Shown here in pieces: positions 59,007 to 64,000 of a DNA stretch of 64,000 nucleotides. The notes below the pieces were generated by a model. The model did no database searches, had not been told where the DNA came from, and saw only the letters and a list, made by a program, of their open reading frames with translations. The position numbers were made by a program, and so were the translations under genes. Numbering within the stretch: the stretch's first letter is position 1; every line of letters begins with the position of its first letter. The stretch comes from Pacificimonas sp036351775 (GTDB taxonomy: Bacteria > Pseudomonadota > Alphaproteobacteria > Sphingomonadales > Sphingomonadaceae), in assembly GCA_036351775.1 (NCBI GenBank), contig JAZBPX010000018.1, positions 3,179 to 67,178 on the forward strand, written 5' to 3'.

Positions 59007-60380
59007 TCATCCGGCCGCCTGCCCCAGCTTGCCGAGCTGTTCGCGGTAGAGGCGGCGCGTGGCGGGCATCATCAGGATGGGGACAATGGCGAAGATGATC
59101 GGCACGGCGGCAACGGCGTAGCGGAGATCGTTCTCCCCAAAGACCGAACTCGACAGCTCGCCGACGACGATGGGGCCGAGCGAGCCGAACCAGCTGATCG
59201 TGAGATAGTAGAGCGCGACGATCTGGCCGCGCACCTGACCCGGCGTGATGACGAGGAGCGAGGTGACCCCGATGGCCGAGACGATGCCGATGCCGACCGT
59301 GTTGATGCAGAGGACCGCAAAGGCGAGCTCGGCGTTGGGCATGAACATCGGCAGGGCCCCCGTCGGCACCATGATAAAAAAGCCGATGTAGAGAAGGCGG
59401 AGCGCGGCGTCGGGCACGCCCTTCGACGTCCAGCGGTCCGAAATCGTGCCGACGATCATCATGTTGACCGGGCCGATGATCAGGAGCGCGATGCCGTTGA
59501 CGGTGGCGTAGAGCTGCGGCGACCAGCCCCAGGTGCGCTCAAAGGTCGGGGCGAGGAAGCCCTGGCTGTAGGCGATGGCCGTCATAGAGCAGATGACCAT
59601 CAGGAAGCCGAAGTAGAGGACGCGGTTCTTCCAGATGTAGGCGAGCGCGTCCCTGAAACTGCTGCCGCCGATAACGTCGGCGGATGCCACCGTTACGCGG
59701 CGGACAGGTTCCCGAATGAACAGGAAAACGGCGGCAAACAATACGCCCGGCAGGCCGACGAGGACGAGCGTGAAGCGCCACGGCTCCAGCTCGCCGAACA
59801 GGGGCAGCGACTGCGCGCCGCTGGTCGCCGTCCAGGCTATGATGCCGGCGGACAGCAGTGACGCGACACCGGCACCGATGGGCAGGGCGCTCGAATAAAA
59901 GGCGATGGGTTTGCCGCGCTTTTCCGGCGGAAAGCTGTCGCCGATGATGGAGAAGGTGGCGGGGCTGAGGGTCGCCTCGCCGACGCCGACACCCATGCGC
60001 GCGACGAAGAGCTGGCCGTAGCTTTTCGCCATGCCGGTCGCGACGGTGGCGGCGGACCAGAAGGCGACGCCCGCCGCCACGATCCATGTCCGCCGTCCCC
60101 GGTCGATCAGCCAGCCCATGAAGATGCCGACAAAGCCGTAGACGATGGTGAAGGCGCTGAGCAGCCAGCCGATCTGGCGGTCGGACAGGTCGAACTCCGC
60201 CTTGATGGGCTCGATGAGCAGGCCGAGAATGTAACGGTCAATGAAGCTGAAGATATAGGCGACCGTCAGGAAAATGACGATGACCCAGCCGGTCGCGGCG
60301 GAGGGGTAGGGTTTGACCTCCGCGCTGGCGGCGACGGCGGCGGCTTCGGCCTCCGTCTGCGCGGCGCCCTCGGCGGTCAC
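59007..60380 (-). CDS. MFS transporter, spinster-type
   Basis: A 457-residue major-facilitator protein with 12 predicted helices. GWLIDRGRRTWIVAAGVAFW, VARMGVGVGEATLSPATFSI and DSFPPEKRGKPIAFYSSALPIGAGV are the spinster-family motifs frequently found in sphingomonad catabolic loci. It probably imports the organic substrate handled by this operon. It overlaps the VOC gene upstream. Confidence 0.93.
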   Translation of the reverse strand: MTAEGAAQTEAEAAAVAASAEVKPYPSAATGWVIVIFLTVAYIFSFIDRYILGLLIEPIKAEFDLSDRQIGWLLSAFTIVYGFVGIFMGWLIDRGRRTWIVAAGVAFWSAATVATGMAKSYGQLFVARMGVGVGEATLSPATFSIIGDSFPPEKRGKPIAFYSSALPIGAGVASLLSAGIIAWTATSGAQSLPLFGELEPWRFTLVLVGLPGVLFAAVFLFIREPVRRVTVASADVIGGSSFRDALAYIWKNRVLYFGFLMVICSMTAIAYSQGFLAPTFERTWGWSPQLYATVNGIALLIIGPVNMMIVGTISDRWTSKGVPDAALRLLYIGFFIMVPTGALPMFMPNAELAFAVLCINTVGIGIVSAIGVTSLLVITPGQVRGQIVALYYLTISWFGSLGPIVVGELSSSVFGENDLRYAVAAVPIIFAIVPILMMPATRRLYREQLGKLGQAAG

Positions 60381-60841
60381 GAGCCGGTCTCCGCGTCCGG
60401 AATGAGATAGATGACCACCAGATTATCATCGAAATCGACGATGCCGATCTCTCGCCCGATGCGGCCGTCGTGAGTTTCCAGAACCCCCTCCTCATAGACG
60501 GTCAGGCCGAGCTTGCGGGAGGCGGCCATGACGGCGTCGGGATCCTGCGTTTCAAGAACGATGGCGCCGCGGCGGGGATGCGGGACGGGTTTCAGGTCAA
60601 TCCCGGCAATTTCCGACAGCGCCATGACGCGCGGCTGCCCGGGCAGCGACAGGATGGCGAAGCCAAGCTCCGCCCCGTCCGGAATCTCGAACACCGGGAT
60701 CGAGTAGCTATCGGGGTTATGCCCCTTCCGGTAGGTGACTTCGAAGCCCAGCACGCCCTCGTAAAAGGTCAGCGCGCGGTCCAGATCCGCCACCACGAAA
60801 TTGCCGCGCTGAAAGCGCACCGGCGGTTTCTCTGTCGTCAT
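60377..60841 (-). CDS. VOC-family protein (glyoxalase-like)
   Basis: A 154-residue single VOC module: FVVADLDRALTFYEGVLGFEVTYRKGHNP at the start and IGIVDFDDNLVVIYLIPDAE at the end. ATG 60841 overlaps the stop of the reductase gene (ATGA); two upstream in-frame ATGs are less likely. Exact activity is unknown; possible roles include epimerase, dioxygenase-like enzyme or small-ligand binder. Confidence 0.88.
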   Translation of the reverse strand: MTTEKPPVRFQRGNFVVADLDRALTFYEGVLGFEVTYRKGHNPDSYSIPVFEIPDGAELGFAILSLPGQPRVMALSEIAGIDLKPVPHPRRGAIVLETQDPDAVMAASRKLGLTVYEEGVLETHDGRIGREIGIVDFDDNLVVIYLIPDAETGS

Positions 60842-61926
60842 AGCCATTCCCCCGGTTCGCCGCGCACGCTGCAGCACTGCACGCCGACATTGGCGCCGTA
60901 ATATAGACTGGCGAGGGCGCGCGGCATGGCGCCGAACCCCTCCTCGATATCCTGAACGGGTTTCAGCCGCCCGTCGTCAATCCACCCGGCAATGTCGTCC
61001 ATCACCTGATCCCAGCGGTCCACATGATTGTAGACGAAGAAGCCGCGCATGATGCTCTCGGTCGCGCGCAGGCGGGTGTAGTTTTCAAGGCCGTAGGGCT
61101 CATCGCGGGTATATTCGCTGATCGAGCCGCAAAGGACGACGCGCGCGTGCATCCGCAGCCGTTCGAGGCAGGCGGTCAGCGTCTCGCCGCCGACATTGTC
61201 GAAATAGAGGTCGATGCCGTCCGGGCGCAGCTCGTCGAGCTTCGCCTCGAGATTGTCCGCCTTGTAGTCGATGGCCGCGCGGCAGCCATGATCCCGGATG
61301 AAGGCGCATTTTTCCGGGCCGCCCGCCATGCCGACGACGTCGCAGCCCGCGACATTCGCCGCCATCTGGCTGACCATCGAGCCGACCCCGCCCGCCGCGC
61401 CGGAAAGCACCATCCGGTCGCCCTCGCGCGGATCACCGCACGCGAAGAAGCCCGCATGGGCGGACAGGCCGGTCATGCCGAGGACGCCCGCGCCGAGCGC
61501 GGCGGGCAGGCCGTTTCGCTTCATGCGGTAGAATTTTTCCTGTGAAGTCATCCGGCTGACCTTCCAGGTCTGCCAGCCCATCTGGCCCTGCACGATCTCG
61601 CCCTCCCGCCAGTCGGACGCGCGAGATTTGACCACCTGCGCGACGCCGCGCCCGTGAATGACGTCGCCCGGTTCCAGCGTCCGGTCGCCCGTATTCGCAG
61701 TGCCCTGCATGTAGAAGCGCATGACCGGCGCGAGGCCGAGATAGAGCGTCTTCAGAAGGACTTCGCCCTCGCCCGGCTGCGGGATCGGTTCCTCGTGCCA
61801 GGCAAAGTCGCGCGGGCGCACATTTCCCTCCGGCCGCCGCGCGATGCGCCACTGGGTGTTCACATCCTCGTCGATGGCGCGCGCAGCGAGCGAATCGAAG
61901 GCAGCGAGGGCAGCCTGCCGCTCCAT
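60838..61926 (-). CDS. NADP-dependent enone/alkenal reductase, MDR family (CurA/LTB4DH-like)
   Basis: A 362-residue zinc-free medium-chain reductase of the curcumin-reductase/leukotriene B4 dehydrogenase group. FYMQGTANTG-type N-terminal region, GAAGGVGSMVSQMAANVAGCDVVGMAGG as the NADP-binding motif, IDYKADNLEAKLDELRPDGIDLYFDNVGGETL and YTRDEPYGLENY are characteristic. It reduces the double bond of an alpha,beta-unsaturated carbonyl compound. It lies between two VOC genes with overlapping junctions. Confidence 0.92.
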   Translation of the reverse strand: MERQAALAAFDSLAARAIDEDVNTQWRIARRPEGNVRPRDFAWHEEPIPQPGEGEVLLKTLYLGLAPVMRFYMQGTANTGDRTLEPGDVIHGRGVAQVVKSRASDWREGEIVQGQMGWQTWKVSRMTSQEKFYRMKRNGLPAALGAGVLGMTGLSAHAGFFACGDPREGDRMVLSGAAGGVGSMVSQMAANVAGCDVVGMAGGPEKCAFIRDHGCRAAIDYKADNLEAKLDELRPDGIDLYFDNVGGETLTACLERLRMHARVVLCGSISEYTRDEPYGLENYTRLRATESIMRGFFVYNHVDRWDQVMDDIAGWIDDGRLKPVQDIEEGFGAMPRALASLYYGANVGVQCCSVRGEPGEWL

Positions 61927-62402
61927 CAACCGTGAACCCTGACGACCTGGTTCACTTCGTAGAAATAACCGTCGAGATCCCAGAAGCTGGCGCCCATCAT
62001 GTCCTTCTGCTTCCCGTCCGCGCCGGTAACGGTCCACGGGTCGGGTTCGGCGTGGATGCGAGAGCCGGCCTTTCGCGCCCGCTCGACAGTCTGGACGCAG
62101 TCCTCCGCGGCCACCACGAAGACGGGCGCGCCGAAACCGATCTCGGTCGGCAGCTCGGCGGGCGCATCGGCGCGGGGCGGATCGACCCATTGCAGCAGCC
62201 CGATCATGCCGATCGTGTCATGCTCCGCCTTCATGATGACGAGGCGGGTCTGGTCGCCCTTCTTGCCGGTCGCGAGCTGCTTTCCGGAGAGGGTGAAGGG
62301 CGTGTCCATCCAGCGGGTCATGCCGAGGACGGTCTCGTACCAGGCGGCGGCGGCCTCGGCGTCGCGGACCATCAGCGTGGTGCGCTTGATGATGTCAGGC
62401 AT
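61926..62402 (-). CDS. VOC-family protein
   Basis: A 158-residue VOC module. KRTTLMVRDAEAAAAWYETVLGMTRWMD and MMGASFWDLDGYFYEVNQVVRV are the typical first and last strands. It starts ATG 62402, within the end of the DUF1330 gene (8-nt overlap). With the second VOC gene at 60377 it brackets the reductase, so they may form one functional unit. Confidence 0.9.
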   Translation of the reverse strand: MPDIIKRTTLMVRDAEAAAAWYETVLGMTRWMDTPFTLSGKQLATGKKGDQTRLVIMKAEHDTIGMIGLLQWVDPPRADAPAELPTEIGFGAPVFVVAAEDCVQTVERARKAGSRIHAEPDPWTVTGADGKQKDMMGASFWDLDGYFYEVNQVVRVHG

Positions 62403-62712
62403 CGGGGTCTCCGTTGATCCTCGGGGCTTCGATGACGAGCACCTGGCAGTCAGCGATGTCCTCGCGCAGCTTTTTGGCCTCCTGATAGTCCGGGCTGTTC
62501 CAGAAGGCGTGGACGGCGGCCTTGTCGGGCCATTCGGAAATGACCATCGACGCGCCGTCGCCGAAGTCGCCCTCCAGCAGTTCGGCGCCGGGACCGCGCA
62601 GGACATATTTGCCGCCATGCTTTGCAACGAGTTCGGCGGCTTTCGCGCCGTAGCCTTCGATGAATTTTTCGCGGTCGGCGATCCTGGCGGTGACGATCAT
62701 GTAGGCGGGCAT
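62395..62712 (-). CDS. DUF1330-family protein
   Basis: A 105-residue dimeric alpha-beta-barrel protein: MPAYMIVTARIADREKFIEGYGAKAAELVAKHGG, LEGDFGDGASMVISEWPDKAAVHAFWNSPDYQEAKKLR. The family is widespread, adopts a ferredoxin-like fold and has no assigned reaction. It is part of the second catabolic operon, overlapping the VOC gene. Confidence 0.93.
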   Translation of the reverse strand: MPAYMIVTARIADREKFIEGYGAKAAELVAKHGGKYVLRGPGAELLEGDFGDGASMVISEWPDKAAVHAFWNSPDYQEAKKLREDIADCQVLVIEAPRINGDPDA

Positions 62713-62740
62713 GGGTGGGGAGTATCCTTTCCGGCGCGTG

Positions 62741-63433
62741 TCAGAACGGCTTCACCGCGCCGAGGAAACAGACCCCGGCGATAGTGATCCAGTAAATGTA
62801 GGCGGCGAGGCGGGCGTTGAAGATTTCGCGCCCCAGCGCCGCCTCCTCGGCGGGGTTGGGCCCCTCCGCGATGATGCGGAAGCGCGCGGTCCAGCGGCGC
62901 ATGACGACGCGCAGGAACAGGCCGATGCAAAGCGCGAAGGCGTAGAGGGCGATCTTGGCGGGGTACCAGTAGGCGCCCTCTCCGGTTTCAACCGGGCCCA
63001 TGCCCTCCGTCGCGAGCGCGGCGACCACGAACAGGACGGCGATCAGCGGGTAGCGGAGGATTTCCTCGGCCTTCGTGACCTTGATGCCGATATCGGTCTC
63101 GCGCTTCAGAAAGGCGGTCCAGGTCATCGCCAGCCAGCCCGCGAAGAACAGCCACATCCACCAGATGCCCGCGCCCTCCAGCGCCGGAACGAAGCCGTAG
63201 AGCTTCCCCATGTGCAGGCCGAGCGGGAGAAGGAGGACGATGCCGGTGCGGGCGAGAATGTCGATGCGGTAGGCGGTTTCCATGTGCCGCCGCCGCTCCT
63301 CGAGGGACAGCGCGGGGTTGGTGACGTTGTAGCTGGTCTGGAAGACGCCCCACTCCCCGCCGAGCCAGTAGACCATGGCCAGGATGTGAACCCAGCGCAG
63401 GATGCTGAGCTCGTGAATCGTCAGAAATTCCAT
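62741..63433 (-). CDS. Integral membrane protein, paralogue of 36859..37533
   Basis: A 230-residue protein with about six membrane helices: IHELSILRWVHILAMVYWLGGEWGVF, ARTGIVLLLPLGLHMGKLYG, WMWLFFAGWLAMTWTAF, YPLIAVLFVVAALATEGMG, KIALYAFALCIGLFLRVVMRRW and AAYIYWITIAGVCFLGAVKPF. The His-x6-WLG-x3-GVF and final LG-x-VKP endings match the paralogue in the GntR cluster (ending FLGNVKPLP). Family not recognised; a CopD/DUF2269-like metal or haem role is a guess. Presence of one copy in each catabolic operon suggests a shared electron-transfer or transport function. Confidence 0.78.
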   Translation of the reverse strand: MEFLTIHELSILRWVHILAMVYWLGGEWGVFQTSYNVTNPALSLEERRRHMETAYRIDILARTGIVLLLPLGLHMGKLYGFVPALEGAGIWWMWLFFAGWLAMTWTAFLKRETDIGIKVTKAEEILRYPLIAVLFVVAALATEGMGPVETGEGAYWYPAKIALYAFALCIGLFLRVVMRRWTARFRIIAEGPNPAEEAALGREIFNARLAAYIYWITIAGVCFLGAVKPF

Positions 63434-63478
63434 CCTCGCTACTCCCCCCTCCGTCTCGCCCCGGCTCCCCAGCCAGCG

Positions 63479-63856
63479 CTATTCCTTCGACATCCGGTCG
63501 ATCCAGTCGGTAATCGGCGGATCGCCCGCGGCCATCGCCTCCATCTCCTGCTGGAAGCCGCGCATGATCCGCGCGGTATAGGCGCGGGTGGCGAGGCCCC
63601 GCTCCTCGCCGGCCGCGCGGTCCGGGACGTAGGCGTCAATTTCGGCGCGGCTGAGCGCGCCCTTCTCCTCCAGCAGGCGCTCGACCGTGTCTTGCCGTTC
63701 GCGCAGGACCGACACCTCGGCCGCGAGCGCAAAGACGACGGAGTAAAGCCGGTCGAGTGCGGGCTCGTCGAAAAATGCCGGGCGGCGGCCCTTGGCGCGC
63801 GCGGCGGCGCGCTCGACCCAGTCGATCTCGCCGTCGTTGGGACTGTCCTTCGTCAC
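63479..63856 (-). CDS. Small protein of unknown function
   Basis: A 125-residue, charged, mostly helical protein (EIDWVERAAARAKGRRPAFFDEPALDRLYSVVFALAAEVSVLRERQ, ending WIDRMSKE); the middle could form a short coiled coil. GTG 63856 overlaps the stop of the truncated upstream gene (GTGA). I do not recognise the family. The tight coupling makes a subunit or accessory role for the upstream enzyme plausible. Confidence 0.7.
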   Translation of the reverse strand: MTKDSPNDGEIDWVERAAARAKGRRPAFFDEPALDRLYSVVFALAAEVSVLRERQDTVERLLEEKGALSRAEIDAYVPDRAAGEERGLATRAYTARIMRGFQQEMEAMAAGDPPITDWIDRMSKE

Positions 63857-64000
63857 GCGGCCTCGGCCTTTGCGAAGGGTTTCCACGCGCCGTAAGCGTT
63901 CCAGACCGCGGCGCGGCCGAAATCCTCCTCGCCGTCTTCCGGCGAAGGCGGGAAGATGTCCGGATCGACGACGGCGCGCACGCCAACGGTGAACTGCGTA
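63853..64000 (-). CDS. C-terminal fragment of an upstream gene, cut by the window end
   Basis: Only the last 48 codons are present, ending in DFGRAAVWNAYGAWKPFAKAEAA and TGA (63855-63853). The reading frame is open to the window edge and is coupled to the next gene by a GTGA overlap, so it is a real coding end. The visible part (TVGVRAVVDPDIFPPSPED and the Trp-rich tail) is too short to assign a family. Confidence 0.7.
   Translation of the reverse strand, partial: TQFTVGVRAVVDPDIFPPSPEDGEEDFGRAAVWNAYGAWKPFAKAEAA

Overview
The window is a very GC-rich bacterial chromosome segment that looks alphaproteobacterial and most probably sphingomonad. The reasons are an Rrf2-headed suf operon, an mltA-Smr pair, a DUF6356-type protein, several TonB-dependent receptors, and palindromic intergenic repeats (GTCATCCC...GGGATGAC and CCCGCTCA...TGAGCGGG types). 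I could not run a search, so the taxonomic call is inference. There are no RNA genes, IS elements, phage genes or CRISPR arrays that I can see.

Layout. (1) 0.1-7.0 kb, plus strand: an Fe-S assembly operon, rrf2-sufB-[Imm53-like]-sufC-[membrane protein]-sufD-sufS-sufT-sufA, with most junctions overlapping. No sufE/sufU is present. (2) 7.2-9.0 kb, minus: Smr-domain protein and MltA. (3) 9.2-13.5 kb, minus: POT peptide transporter and two exported amidohydrolases. (4) 13.7-16.4 kb: a TonB receptor divergent from a nitroreductase. (5) 16.4-55.9 kb: about 36 mostly catabolic genes in overlapping operons. They include two TonB receptors' worth of uptake logic (one receptor, one MFS carrier here), three PuuE/cyclic-imide-hydrolase-like deacetylase-fold proteins, an isochorismatase-type amidase, an amidase-signature enzyme, a nitrilase-fold protein lacking its nucleophile, a Tat-exported flavin amine oxidase, an FAD oxidase, an aldehyde dehydrogenase, an acyl-CoA ligase, three CaiB/BaiF CoA-transferases, an acyl-CoA dehydrogenase, MaoC hydratase, CitE-type and HMG-CoA-lyase-type lyases, a LeuC/LeuD-type hydro-lyase and two MmgE/PrpD proteins. 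(6) 56.3-57.1 kb: DUF6356 protein and an Lrp/AsnC regulator. (7) 57.1-64.0 kb, minus: a second catabolic operon running off the window end.

The main discovery candidate is in region 5. A perfect palindrome with core TTGTCCGGACAA lies in four divergent intergenic regions (17177, 33986, 37655 and 49265), with a second tandem variant at 37673. Its GTC-NN-GAC core fits the operator type of HutC-subfamily GntR regulators, and exactly one such regulator (28212..28991, HTH plus UTRA) sits in the middle of the cluster. I infer one GntR-controlled regulon of about 39 kb for uptake and breakdown of a single complex, nitrogen-containing substrate.

How the genes may work together (inference): outer-membrane uptake and periplasmic oxidation (TonB receptor, DUF1838 protein, amine oxidase), ring or imide opening and deamidation (PuuE-like proteins, isochorismatase, amidase, alpha/beta hydrolase), oxidation of an aldehyde, then two acid-processing modules: hydro-lyase/CoA-transferase/HMG-CoA-lyase-type, and CoA-transferase/dehydrogenase/MaoC/CitE-type. 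A branched unsaturated dicarboxylate such as an alkylmaleate, citraconate or itaconate would suit these enzymes. The substrate itself cannot be named from sequence alone.
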